A stretch of DNA of 64,000 bases, taken from Henningerozyma blattae CBS 6284 (lineage: Eukaryota; Ascomycota; Saccharomycetes; Saccharomycetales; Saccharomycetaceae). Each line of letters begins with the position of its first letter. Positions within the stretch are counted from its first letter, which is position 1. Shown here in pieces: positions 27,869-38,912 of this stretch. Made by a program: the position numbers and the translations under genes. Below the pieces are notes generated by a model, which saw only the letters and a list, made by a program, of their open reading frames with translations, searched no databases and had not been told where the DNA came from. The stretch is taken from contig NC_020185.1 in the NCBI RefSeq assembly GCF_000315915.1, positions 1 to 64,000 of the forward strand, read 5' to 3'.

Positions 27869-28563
27869 GAATAAATACTAGAATATGTTTAGCAATTGTG
27901 ATTGTGCTAATGCTAATGCTTATGCTTATGCTAATGCTTATGCTTATGCTTATGCTTATGCTTATGCTTATGCTTATGCTTATGCTTATGCTTATGCTTA
28001 TGCTTATGCTTATGCTTATGCTATTTCGTTTCTTTTTCGTGGGTATTTCCTAATGAGGGAATTAGCGATGACTATATAGCGATTCAGAGGGCTACGGGTG
28101 GAAGGTCCGGAAGAGGCAAGAAGAGGCTGTGCGAAAAAGAGCTGGCAGTTGAGCCAGACAGAGATCCGGAACGTTTTTATACGCGGAATGCCCGGTGGGG
28201 AACTCCGCGGAACGTGTCAGCCACTACCCGCAGCTACCCGCAAGACCCGCCGCTCGCCCACCCCACAGTTACTTCTTTGGGATATCTTTACGACACAGCC
28301 GAGGATCAAACCAAGGGCGGAAAAAGAAAAAAAGAAACAAGGAAAAAATGCAGAAAAAAATCAGGAAAATTAGAAAAAATATAGGCGGTGGCAAATCGGA
28401 GTGTATAACTTTAGGACAAGTTATGGATATATTAGGACAAGAATATGTATATATAGGAAGAGGAAGAAAATTAAGAAGAAGAAGAAGAAGAAGCAAAAGA
28501 AAAAGAAAAAAAATTGAGAAAGAGAAAGAGAAGCAGAAGTAAAAAAGAACCTCAAAAACTAAA
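27869..28563. other. Divergent promoter region SOK1 / TRP1
   Basis: Holds the hexanucleotide repeat (27906-28024), a GC-rich segment (about 28085-28320) unlike the rest of the window, and a polypurine tract (about 28465-28545, agaagaagaag then agaaagagaaagag) just before the TRP1 ATG. Reading frames here (for example 28098-28373) are low-complexity and not credible genes. Confidence 0.6.
27906..28024 (+). repeat. Hexanucleotide satellite (GCTTAT)n
   Basis: About twenty copies of gcttat with three gctaat variants near the 5' end. It lies 38 bp upstream of the SOK1 start codon, probably within its 5' leader. It is open in frame on the plus strand (an Ala-Tyr repeat) but that is a by-product of the period. 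Confidence 0.97.
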
Positions 28564-29214
28564 ATGCAAGAAACTGGAATTCACGAAGAACAGATCGTAG
28601 CAGCCAAGATCTGCGGTCTGTGTTCCGTACAGGATGCTCTGTGTGCTGCAGATGCAGGTGCAGCATATGCAGGGGTAATCTGTGTGCCCCGCAGACGGCG
28701 CACAGTCGCAGCCGCAGAGGCTATTGCGATCTCACATGCTCTACAGGGCTCACAAACTAAACTGGTGGGGGTGTTCCAGAACCAAAGTGTGGGTGAAATT
28801 ATAGAGTTGAGTACTAATTATAATCTTGATGTGGTGCAATTACATGGAGATGAAGATGAACAGTTTATAGCCCAATTGTACAAAGCTATCAAGGATCTGA
28901 AGTTGATTAAACGATGTGCTTTCCCCAAGGATTGTCAATTAGCATTACGTCTGGTTGAACGATATGACGAGAATGGAATCAAGATATTGTTTGATTCTGC
29001 TAAGGGGGGTACCGGTGAATTGTTGGATTGGAAAGCCATCGAGAGATGGTCTATCGAGAATGGTAACTTCCCGNNNNNNNTCTATTTGGCAATAAAGCTC
29101 AAAGGAATTACAGGTGTCGATGTAAGCGGAGGTGTTGAGAACGAATCCGGGTCAAAGGATCTGGAGAAGGTCAAGGAGTTTGTACGGGTTGCCAAGAGTG
29201 ATGCTTGTTTGTGA
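28564..29214 (+). CDS. TRP1: Phosphoribosylanthranilate isomerase (Trp1), with assembly gap
   Basis: A TIM-barrel enzyme converting phosphoribosylanthranilate to CdRP in tryptophan synthesis. It shows the catalytic cysteine strand KICGL near residue 17, GVICVPRRRRT, LVGVFQNQ, VVQLHGDE, IKRCAF, the active-site aspartate in ILFDSAKGGTGELLDW, and the C-terminal phosphate-binding GVDVSGGVE. Seven Ns (29074-29080) interrupt it between NGNFP and YLAIKLKG. Exactly there the family has the strand and loop LAGGLTPENV, which is not visible, so about 11 residues are missing and the gap is too short. The frame is kept across seven Ns, consistent with a real gap of 3n+1 bases. The first 200 bases are unusually GC- and Ala-rich. 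Divergent neighbour SOK1 as in S. cerevisiae. Confidence 0.93.
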   Translation: MQETGIHEEQIVAAKICGLCSVQDALCAADAGAAYAGVICVPRRRRTVAAAEAIAISHALQGSQTKLVGVFQNQSVGEIIELSTNYNLDVVQLHGDEDEQFIAQLYKAIKDLKLIKRCAFPKDCQLALRLVERYDENGIKILFDSAKGGTGELLDWKAIERWSIENGNFPXXXYLAIKLKGITGVDVSGGVENESGSKDLEKVKEFVRVAKSDACL

Positions 29215-30257
29215 TGTTTATACTTCTAGTTTTATAAATATGCTCTGTAGTTATATTTGTTGTGCCTTATAGATAGATCTCCCGATTGGGGACGGAAGTA
29301 GAGATAAGGAATTTTTTGTATGAAATCTGTATTTTTAGGGAATAGTAATTGCATTTTGGAAGAATGTTGGGGAAGCCTTATGTGAGAGAGGTACAGGAAA
29401 GGCGACTGTAATACGGGAAAAAAAGAGAAAAAAAGAAAAAAAATTACAACGTTTGAGGGATTGGGGAGTTTATAGGTACAAATACATAGGCACGGATGAG
29501 TTTTAAACTGACGGAAATTGGCGGAAACTACTGGAAACTAGCACAGGGGGGAAAAGTGTCAAATGCCAAATGTCAAGGACGGAGAAAAAAAGAAAAAAAA
29601 AATAGGAAAGCAACTATGTGTTTTAAAAAGTATCAACCATTGGTCTTCAAACATCGTTTCTTCTTAATTTTCTGCTTGTTGGGAAAGTGACACATTTTGC
29701 AAGGGATATCATAATCGTAACGGTGTTGTGTAGGGTTACTACAGAGAACGACAAGTAGGAATATTTTTCATAGCTGCATAACTCCTTTGGAGACTACCAA
29801 TGAGATGTGAAACATACGATACGATACAATTCCATTACAATTATCCATTTGAACTGTTTGACGCTGCTGGAATGTGATTATATATCCATTTTCCATAGAG
29901 TGGAAAAATATTGTTTCTCGCGTGACTTGTGGAATTGCCTGTCACGAGTTGGACGCATTGTACAGGTGTATTAGTTACGTGGCTTTATTAAAGGGCTACA
30001 AGGAGGCTTATGGCCTAGGTGTCTACTTACTATAGTACTGGAGAGAACTGGGCGCCAACCGGTTCAGGATGTGTTGGTTAGGCCAGCAATGGGTAAAGGT
30101 ATATAAGAGGCGACTGTAGGTCGACGAAGGATCTTCTTGATGTTCAAAAGGAAAAACGAACAATTGATTAACTGGTGAATTAACTATATCAATAGTTATA
30201 TACCGGATCAATAAGCAGTTATTGATCATCACATCCTAATAAGCGACACTCCCGGTA
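29215..30257. other. TRP1 downstream region and probable LTR of the Ty3-like relic
   Basis: No gene. The part from about 29724 (TGTTGTGTAGGG) to about 30233 (TTGATCATCACA) could be the 5' LTR of the Ty3-like relic: it has a TATA-like ggtatataagagg at about 30096-30109 and ends shortly before the gag-like frame. A second copy is not present, so the borders are unproven and no primer-binding site was confirmed. Confidence 0.35.
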
Positions 30258-33200
30258 ACGGCCACTGTGGTAGACCCTACATCTAGTAGCGCGGATGGTA
30301 AGCAGGTGACGGCAATGCAAAAGATCAAGGTGATTAGAGAACTTGGTACAAATGTTCCAAAATTCGAAGGTACTAACTTTAATGACCTTCGTGCAGGATT
30401 CGAAGCGTGGAGGAGAAAGTGTAAATTAGCAGTGAAAATTATCCGCAATGCTGCTGACAAAGATCATTGGTTGTTGTCGGTGGGTACTTCTACCTTGATA
30501 AGACGTGAAGATGCTTGATATGCCTCCAATGCGGCCGATATCCACACTTTCGAAGACCTCGAAGTGGGACTCGAAACAGCATTTTCTAGTTCTAGACCAA
30601 AGCATGATAGCATTGATACTTGGCAGAACGTCTACTTTGAAGGCGACACTTCACCATTTGACATGACCACTTTTAGTAACTTTAAAGCAAAGAAAATAAC
30701 TATGGATGAATTGGGTACATATGATTACCTTGCATTACTTCCTGAAGAAGCACGTGTTACGACGCATGACTGATGTAGATAAAGGATGGAAATCACGCGA
30801 CGTACTTTTCAAGGATTACTGGGCGGTCAAAAAAAAAAGAGAAAAGCTTGGAAACAGAACCACAGAGAGTCATTACCAAGTGAGAAAGGACGTAGACCAG
30901 AGAAAAGAAGACGTACTGATTATACAAGTATTGTTTGTCACAGTTGTCAACAGCTAGGGCACATTGATAAGTATTGTCCTAAGAAGAGTGGCAATAATCT
31001 GTCTCCTTCGCAAAAATCGGCAGTTGTACAATCTTCTCAACCCTGGATTTACACTTAGGGTACCATCAGATTCTTATGAACCCTGACTCTGAAAAATTCA
31101 CAGGTTTTACTACACTTTTCGGCCATTATCACTAAAAGGTCATGCCATTTGGCCTGTGCAATGTACTGGTAACATTCTCGAGATACATGCAGCAAGTGTT
31201 AGGAAATTTACCAAACGTGTATGTGTATCCGGACGATGTTTTAATCGCATCTCAAAATAAAAAACAACAAGTAGTACTACAAAAATTGAAAAACACCCGC
31301 TTAATTTGCAAGAAGAAGAAATGCCACTTCATGCAAAGTTCGGTTGAATTCTTAGGACATACAATAAGTGCCGATGGTATATCAGTACTGCATGAGAAAA
31401 CAAAAGCAATTAAACATTACCCAATGCCCAATACGATTAAAACAGGACAAAGCTTCTTAGGTATGGTGAATTATTATCGAAATTTTATTAAAAGCTGCAG
31501 TAGGACCTCCAAGCCAATAATCCAGTATATTTCCAAAAAGTGTGAATGGGGTGATGCCCGAGTAAGCACTGTTAATGAATTAAAAGAAAAGTTAAGTTCT
31601 GCACCCGTCCTAGTCCCTTTTGTCCCTGGTGATACATATAGATTAACTACTGATGCTAGTCTCACAGTAATAGGTAGTGTATTAGAAAGAACAGTCAAAG
31701 GTAAGTTAAAAGGTGTCATCGGATACTACTCTAAAACAGTATCAAATACACAAAGTCGTTACCCCTGTAGGAGAATTAGAATTGTTAGCTATCATTCCTA
31801 GTCTAAATCACTTCAAATATTACCTACATGGCCACAAATTTATTCTGCGCACAGATCACATATCTTTATTATCGTATAATAATATGAAAGAACCTTCGAA
31901 GTGTGTAGCTCGTTGGTTGGACCTCTTAGGTGAATTTGACTTTAAGTAAGAATATATCAAAGGTGGTAATAACGTTGTCGCTGATGCACCAAGTCGTCAA
32001 GCTGAAGTTCATTGTATTTTGTCACATGAAGCGTGTCCCATCTCCCAACTTAAGAATATAAATCCCACTGAATGGTTAACTGAATTATCCGTGGGCAGCT
32101 GCTGTTCTAGTCCGTCTAGGTATAATTACTGACCCTGGAATTAGTGACAGTGATCAAAGTTTATTTCAAAAGTATTTAAAAAAGTTCAAATTCGCAAAAA
32201 AGATTTAGAACGATAAGACTTCGAAAATGGTATGTGAAGGTATGAAAATAGAGTATGTGTTCCATGAATATTTAGAAAAGATCTGTTAGCTATTTATCAT
32301 GATAGTATGCTTCAAGGTGGTCATTTTGGTGAAAGTACAGCAATAAATAAAAGTATACCCGCTATATTATTGGCCACCGACGACAATAGATATAAAATAT
32401 TACTTGAGAAGTTCAAAAACTAGTGTTAAAGGTGACTTACAACCGCTAGATATACTCGCCGGTAGAAGGTTAGACATATCACTCGATTTTATTACGAGAT
32501 TACCGGAAACCAAGAACACAAAAATTGAACATGATATTGGTAGTTGTCGATCGATTTTCAAAACGTGCCCACTTCATTGCAACAGAAAAGCCACGTACTT
32601 ACTTTGAAACAGTCAACCTGTTATATAGATTTGTCTTGCGTTAACATGATTTTCCCAAAACTATTGTATCCGACCGGCTGCGATATTCGGTTCACTTCCG
32701 GAATGTATAAAATACTGACAGAAAGTTAAAAACCGTCATCAACAAATTATCCCCAGACTGATGGATAAACAGAAGCCACCAATAAAACGCTAGGACGATT
32801 GTTACGTAGCTATTGTTCGAATGTACAAGCTAATTGGGATAGGTTTTTACCACATATTGAATTCGTTTATAATAATACTTTCCAGAGTGCACTAAAAGTC
32901 GCCCCATTTGAAGTTGATATCGGTTTTGTTCCTAACCAACCATTGTTAGATACCTATCACATCATAACCGCTCGTAATGAAATCTCTAAATCACTTAAAG
33001 CAATCTCCTTACGTACATCTGATATTTTAAAAGCAAATAAAGAAACAATGGAGGCCCAAGCTAATGTTCACCGTAGTCAGCTTAATTATTGCATAAGTGA
33101 CTTAATTCTTTTGCATCGAAATGCATATTTTCTGGAATATGATATAATCATACTCCAGCACACCTTCTTAACAAACTTTCTATCATGCTACCTGACCATA

Positions 33201-33269
33201 TACAAACCTTACATCTTGCGGACTCCCTTTTCAGTCTCCACAAGGTTGGTCAATGGTAGTAAGTTTTGA
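30258..33269 (+). mobile_element. Degenerate Ty3/gypsy-like retrotransposon
   Basis: Pieces of gag and pol in the normal order but broken by stops and shifts. A Gag-like stretch (30258-31058, interrupted by TGA near 30517 and a shift near 30770) ends in a CCHC zinc knuckle CHSCQQLGHIDKYC. Protease and the N-terminal part of reverse transcriptase are missing. From 31142 comes RT (MPFGLCNVLVTF, then VYPDDVLIAS where the family has Y-x-DD), RNase H (LTTDASLTVIGSVL), a short gap, then integrase fragments (LDISLDFITRLP at about 32470; ANWDRFLPHIEFVYNNTFQS at about 32830). The Gag frame begins with ACG where an ATG would be expected. It cannot encode a working element. Confidence 0.85.
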
Positions 33270-33339
33270 GGAATAATGTTGCCTTCCATGATTTTACTTA
33301 GTTTCTTGAAATCAATTTATACTTACGTGAATAGAGGCC

Positions 33340-34206
33340 TCGAGGTAATAATAAAGAGAGATGATATTAAAGCAGATGAATTCAGAATTAATTTATTTTA
33401 TGATATGAACAAGGGTAGATAACATTAAGTATGAAGTCATATTGAAAAATTTAATGATGAATATACAGATTTAAAGTTGAAGAAACTTGAAGAAAAGTTA
33501 ACTGTTAAATAAAAAGAAAATTTGGTTTCACATTGTAGTGAATATAAAATTGATCCAAATGAGAGGCCTTTATTATTAAGTAAGGAAGAATATAAAGCTA
33601 AAGTGAAATTTTTACAACAAAGTATTGGAAAGCTAAATTACTTAAGAACAAGAGGAAGATTAGATTTAGAGTTTGCTGTTAGTAAATTAGCTAGATTTGC
33701 TCTGGATACTCATGATAAAGTAATTAAGGCAGTTGAAAAAATAATAAAATATACTTATGTTAAGAGAGATCTCAATTTAGTAATGAAACGAGAAAATAAA
33801 GCGCCAGATGAAATTACAGTTGTTACAAATGCTTCATTAGGATCTGAATATGATGTTAAGTCCAGAATTGGTGGTGAAATATTGTTTGGAAACTACTTTT
33901 TATGTTTTTGTTTTTAATCATCAATTGTATGTGACTCCTCTGCTGAATGTGAACTTGATGCTTTAAATAAAGGTGATAAATTAGCCTTACACTTAAAATT
34001 TAAGTTAGAAAAACTATTCAAGAAAAGTATTAAAATAAATATAATAACCGGCTCTAAGCCTGTAATAAAATAGCTTAAAAATCCATATATTGGAGGTAGA
34101 ACAAAATTTCTAGGAATTAGAATTAGTAAATTATAAGAAAGACTGAAGGACAATTCTACATTTTTAAGAAAAATCGATGGATTGGAGAATGTGGCCGATC
34201 CATTAA
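33340..34206 (+). mobile_element. Ty1/copia-like pol fragment (RT end and RNase H)
   Basis: Carries the end of copia reverse transcriptase (SIGKLNYLRTRGRLDLEFAV, about 33620-33690), RNase H (VVTNASLGSEYDVKSRIGGE, about 33820) and, after frameshifts, the C-terminal copia signature ENVADPLT at about 34183-34206. Several stops and shifts show decay. It is related to but clearly distinct from the inverted copy that follows directly; compare RLDLEFAV here with RLDLEFVV at about 34220 on the other strand. Confidence 0.8.
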
Positions 34207-37200
34207 CAATACCGGTTAGTCACTACAAATTCCAGATCCAGTCTACCTATTGTTTTTAAGTAATTTAGCTTTCCAATACATTTTTGTATACACATAACCC
34301 TCTCTTTGTATGCTTTTTTATTCATTAACAGTGTGTTTTCATTTGGATTTAAATTATATTCGCTAAAGTGAGGCGTTAGATTTTTCTTTTGTTCAGTTGT
34401 TAAATTATTATTATGGTCTTTCTGTTTTAGTAGTGGAAAATCTTCATTAAATTTTTCAATATATGACTTCATGCTTAATGTTATTATTCCTTTGTTCATT
34501 TCATAAAATAAATCGATTCCTAAGATATCTGTTTCTATATATCATGTTCATTCATAATCCCAATAACTTTTAATTCAAAAGTATTCTTCAACATTGTTAT
34601 CATATCATCCAAATCTTGTTCTGTCTTTGCTGCTAATATACAATCATCAACATATGCAGCAATCAGTTTATTACCATCTGAAGATACAAACAGACCAGGA
34701 GCAAATCATGTGTCATAAAATTTATGAGAGTTCATAAATTCTCTTAGAGTTCCATTCCAATTTTTCGGACTTTGCTTCAAGCCATTAAGAGCTTTCTTTA
34801 GTGGCGTATACACCCTCTTATCTGATGGATGGTTAATATATAAATCCTCATCTAGAGTAGCGTATAGGAAAGCATGACTGATGTCTGCAGTTCGAATGTG
34901 TAATTGCTTATTATTAGCAACAGATAATAGAATTTTAAGACTATCAAGACTTAAAATAGCGGAGTCAGTATTACCGTAAGACTCTTGATTCTGTAAATCA
35001 CCACGAGCACAATACCTTGCCTTACATGTCCCATCCCGTTTAACAGTGAATAATATAACAGTGGAGATTATCTTTTGGTATAGCTGATTTGGGTAAGCGA
35101 ATATCAGGATCATAAACCTACATCTTAACCAAGTTTTCAACTTCTTTCTTGAATGACTTGATAAATGTCTCTGTTTTAAATTTTTATTATTCGTAATGGC
35201 TTCTTTATAGTATATTGATCTTATTTTATTCTGCCAGTTGGTCCGTGGTAAAATGCGACGTACTTTTTGCAAACGAGGTTTTTTAGAAGTAGGATGCATT
35301 ATAGGAGGCATCACAGGGTCTAACTTTCTTTCTTGTAGATAAGTTGGTAATCTGTGATTCGGTTTTCTGCTCGTATTATTATTTCTGTGACCGGCTAAAG
35401 ATTGTAAATTTTTCTTTGAGAATGATAATCTGGATGAGCTAGTTTGTATAATATTATTATTTGATGTACTATCTGTTTCATTATCCTGTACATCAACTTC
35501 TTCTCTGGGTATTTTATACATATTATCTCTTTCATCAACTGCTATTGAACTACTATCTGGTTCATTGTCTGATCTACTTTCACTGTCCTCATTGAAGTTA
35601 TCAATATTATCTTCAATAATAGATGCGTTATCTGATTCTCTATTAGCATTAATTATTTCATTAGGATGTGTTTCAGTTATATTGTCATTCGCATCTTCTG
35701 ATGTTATTGGAATGTTTGAATAGGGGGAAATATCATTTCTTATATCATGATTATTATCATCGTCTAATTCTGCTTTGTTTTGGTTTTCATTTCTATCGAC
35801 TGTTGTATTATGATTACTCTGTATTACGATATCTGTATTTTGTGATATTGGAACTGTTCTGTTCATCAGTTACTGAGTTAGAGTCTTCATTAGATGGTAA
35901 TATGTTATTTATCTCATCATTTGAAGTATTGCAATTTTTATAATCATTGTCATTTATTAACATTGAATATTTGTCCTTATTATCATTATTACTGTTGCTA
36001 TCATTATCATTGTTACTGTTGCTATCATCATCAATATTCTCATTATTAGTGTCTGTATTCTTAATTTCGTTTTCACTGTTAATTGTTGTATTCTCATTGT
36101 CCATAAGTTCAATTACATTAGGTTGTTCTAAAATTTCATCTAAATTTACATTGTCAATAAGGTCAGGATCTATATTAGAAGGACTAAAATCACTTTCAGT
36201 ATCCATTGTTTCTTCTTCACCATTTTCATTAAGGTCATTTAACAACTGTTGTGATACTATCTTATCATCTACCATAAGATTATTTATACCTTCAGTATCA
36301 TTTTCATACTCTTCATCAGGAAATGCTTCATTAATCTCATCTTCATCAAATTCAAAATTTCTAGTAGAACCTATTTTAGATGTAACATTAGCTTTAAATC
36401 GTGCAATAATGGTTTCTTCTGGATTACTCTTCTGTTGCGAATTTACTGAATAATCAGGGATTTTAAAGTTTGTAGTGGTAATTACTCTATTTTCCTTAAA
36501 AATCTTATTCTTGATAGACTCTTGTATTGCTACAGTAGGTAGGTGATTTAGTCTTAAGTGAGCCTCTAAAAGTGATATTTTAGAAGATTTTATTATTCTT
36601 ACTTTTTTATTTGTAATTTCATTTGTATATTCTGCAATTATTTGCTTAGTAGGAACCCAAATTGTATGATCCATAATTTTTGTTGGTATTTTATAATTAT
36701 TGACAGTTGAAAAGTCATATTTTCCAGATTCAAAACCATATCCAACTATTTCCCATAGTTTGAATGCAGATAAAATTATTGCATCTTCATATGGAGCCAA
36801 ATATGTAAACATATGGATAATTTTATTATTATCACCTCGAATCGGTAGAAATCCATAACCTTCATAATAAATTGGTTTTTCTTGATCATCATTTCCTACT
36901 CCATAATATGATGGACCAGGGTTTCCTTTTGTTAGGGGAGTAAAGTCAACTAGTTGCTCTTTGAAAGGTGTCATGCTAATTCCTGATGCAGTATCAATAA
37001 CCACAAAGTCAGAAGTTTTGTCTGATGTATTAACAAATCTTACTATATTATTACTATTATTCTCTTTGGTATATTTATTATGATAAGTTTGATATTTTAT
37101 AGGCAGTTTATTTTTGTATTTTTCCACATTCATCCTATTGTTGTTCATATTGCCTAAGAGTATTTGGAAAGTTTTTGGCAAAATGCAAAAATGAATTGCA

Positions 37201-37337
37201 TTGATTGCATTGCCTTGACTGTCCTGAACGTATGACATTTTTCTTTTAATACTCTTTATGGTATCAACAATATTTTCAATGTATCCTGTTGGTGGCATAT
37301 TTCCTTTATCATCAATAGTTATACTAGCTAATCTAAT
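34207..37337 (-). mobile_element. Degenerate Ty1/copia-like element, internal part
   Basis: Read on the minus strand from the LTR: a frame open right at the LTR edge with no gag start; then a protease-like DFVVIDTASGISMT, the pre-integrase histidine region (LEAHLRLNHLP), and an Asp/Asn-rich linker where the integrase core is missing. After a frameshift near 35850 come RT motifs KARYCARGDLQN, ISHAFLYATLDEDLYI, LKKALNGLKQSP and, after another shift, AAYVDDCILAAK at about 34655. A last piece at 34203-34499 (IGKLNYLKTIGRLDLEF) ends at the junction with the plus-strand copia fragment. RNase H and the 3' LTR are absent. It is non-functional. Confidence 0.85.
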
Positions 37338-37552
37338 TACTGGGATTCAAGAGAGTTAGACATTGTTATACAGTGTTTAAGATGTAAAGACGATTACTTT
37401 ATTTATAAATATATAGTAAATACTATAACTAAAATGAATATATTTCTTAAATAGTGTTTTCGATATAATAAGAAAAACACATTTTAAATAATAAGTCACG
37501 TGATAAAAGTCTTTTACCACTTAATAGAAAATGATATAATCATATTCCAGCA
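37338..37552 (-). mobile_element. 5' LTR of the copia-like element, family A
   Basis: 215 bp, minus strand TGCTGGAATATG...ATCCCAGTA, nearly identical to the solo LTR at 19173-19388, which defines its borders. It ends 179 bp before the tRNA-Thr gene, the usual landing zone of Ty1/copia elements that target Pol III genes. The outer flank is CTTAC; a matching duplication on the other side was not found because the 3' end of the element is lost. Confidence 0.92.
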
Positions 37553-37731
37553 CTTACTTACAAGGGTAGGAGTGCACAGTTTGAGTAATGCTGGCTAACT
37601 AATAAAGATTATGCATCGAACAGATATTCACAGGTATGCAACTAGCAGTTGCTCAGTGTTATGTATAATTTCTAGTTAGCAGCTTGTAAATGAGTATAAA
37701 GTCGATCTCGTCTACAACACAACTAAGAAAT

Positions 37732-37804
37732 GCTTTCATGGCCAAGTTGGTAAGGCGCCACACTAGTAATGTGGAGATCGTCAGTTCGACTCTGGTTGAA
37801 AGCA
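37732..37804 (+). tRNA. tRNA-Thr (anticodon AGT)
   Basis: 73 nt. Acceptor stem GCTTTCA pairs with TGAAAGC, discriminator A. The D-arm is TGGCCAAGTTGGTAAGGC, and the anticodon loop CTAGTAA carries AGT. The T-arm reads CAGTTCGACTCTG. The sequence is close to yeast tRNA-Thr(AGT). No intron. Confidence 0.97.
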
Positions 37805-37811
37805 TATTAAA

Positions 37812-37822
37812 TTTTTTTTTTT
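37812..37822 (+). terminator. Pol III terminator of tRNA-Thr
   Basis: Run of eleven Ts eight bases after the end of the tRNA. Confidence 0.9.
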
Positions 37823-38357
37823 GCAACGCAAAAAGGTATGTCACGGGCTTCATAATTTTCCCCCACTACTGACCACTTATAACAGTGACTCTGAAACTGT
37901 ATAATTTCAACAAAATTCTTTTTTTACATAAAACATTGATTGCATTATAAAAATATCGGACTTGTTTTAATGTTTTGAGAAATATAAAGTCACGATGTAT
38001 TTAATAATATAAACCTGGTCAATTACAAATTTTAGATAAATCCATTGATTATTTAATACTTCTATAAAAGCTATTTGTATTGCAAAATCTAGTGCAAATA
38101 AAGCTATCGTATATACTTTACCAAGTAACATATTATTAATTCTATCGATATTAAAGGCCAAGCCTATAATCATTAGCGAGTTTATGATCACCTAAATTTT
38201 TTTATCACTACTAAGTCATACCATAGCACTTTTCGAATACGTACATTCAGAAAATTTCTCTCCAATGGTCACTCGACACATACTGTAGTGAGTGTTTTCC
38301 GAATTTTTTTCTTTTTATGTTTTTATCTTTTAGCATCTGGTAATCCAGCATTACAAC
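37823..38357. other. Intergenic region tRNA-Thr to APC11
   Basis: About 530 bp without a recognised gene. A 74-codon minus-strand frame (37967-38191) has hydrophobic stretches but no similarity I know. TTTTCCGAA at 38287 was examined as a CDEIII candidate and rejected. Confidence 0.5.
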
Positions 38358-38912
38358 TTATCTAACCACCATTGTTGGATCCTGTGCTAATCCACCATCA
38401 TTCGACCCATTAGCACCTTGCCCCACTTCTCTTTCACCAACAACACCATAATCTTCTTCGTTGATAAATCCACTCAAGTCCACATCAACATCTTCATCAA
38501 ACGCCCCGAATCGTTGACGAGCTTGTTTAAGTTCTAAGGATTTAAAAACATCTTCTTGAGATTTATTTAATGCAACTCCTTCTTTTAATTTAAATTCTTG
38601 TCTACACATAGGACAGAGACCTTTAGAAGTAGTTGTGTCTAGCCATTTATAAATACAATGAACATGGAAATTATGAAAACAATTTCCCACAACTAATGGA
38701 CATCTTTTCCCAGGAACCTTACAATTTGGGCATGTTCTATTATAATTAAATCGACATATACCACATACATCTTCATCTTCATCTACCATATTGTGTCCAG
38801 AAGAATAATCAATCCCTAATTCTCTCTCCTTATTTTGGATAAAATGATTATCATTTGGAATATCCCATTTCCAAGCAAATACAGGATAAATACCTTTAAC
38901 CTCTATCTTCAT
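38358..38912 (-). CDS. APC11: Anaphase-promoting complex RING subunit Apc11
   Basis: 184 residues. The N-terminal strand MKIEVKGIYPVFAWKWDIP is the Apc11 signature that binds the cullin Apc2. The RING-H2 domain follows with CGICRFNY, CPNCKVPG, CPLVVGNCFHNFHVHCIYKW and CPMCRQEF, giving the full set of zinc ligands. Apc11 recruits E2 enzymes and catalyses ubiquitin transfer to securin and mitotic cyclins. The C-terminal 70 residues are extended, Asp/Gly-rich and variable, as in S. cerevisiae (165 residues, YDL008W). Confidence 0.96.
   Translation of the reverse strand: MKIEVKGIYPVFAWKWDIPNDNHFIQNKERELGIDYSSGHNMVDEDEDVCGICRFNYNRTCPNCKVPGKRCPLVVGNCFHNFHVHCIYKWLDTTTSKGLCPMCRQEFKLKEGVALNKSQEDVFKSLELKQARQRFGAFDEDVDVDLSGFINEEDYGVVGEREVGQGANGSNDGGLAQDPTMVVR

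Noticed and set aside
27885..28079. Frame coding for an Ala-Tyr repeat protein
   Set aside because: It is only the hexanucleotide satellite read in frame, lying in the SOK1 leader.
28098..28542. Overlapping 91- and 115-codon frames before TRP1
   Set aside because: Low-complexity purine-rich sequence (Lys/Arg runs) that overlaps itself in two frames; promoter sequence is more likely.
38200..38310. TTTTCCGAA near APC11 as a CDEIII candidate
   Set aside because: No A-run on the right side, no CDEI at the expected distance and no AT-rich CDEII.
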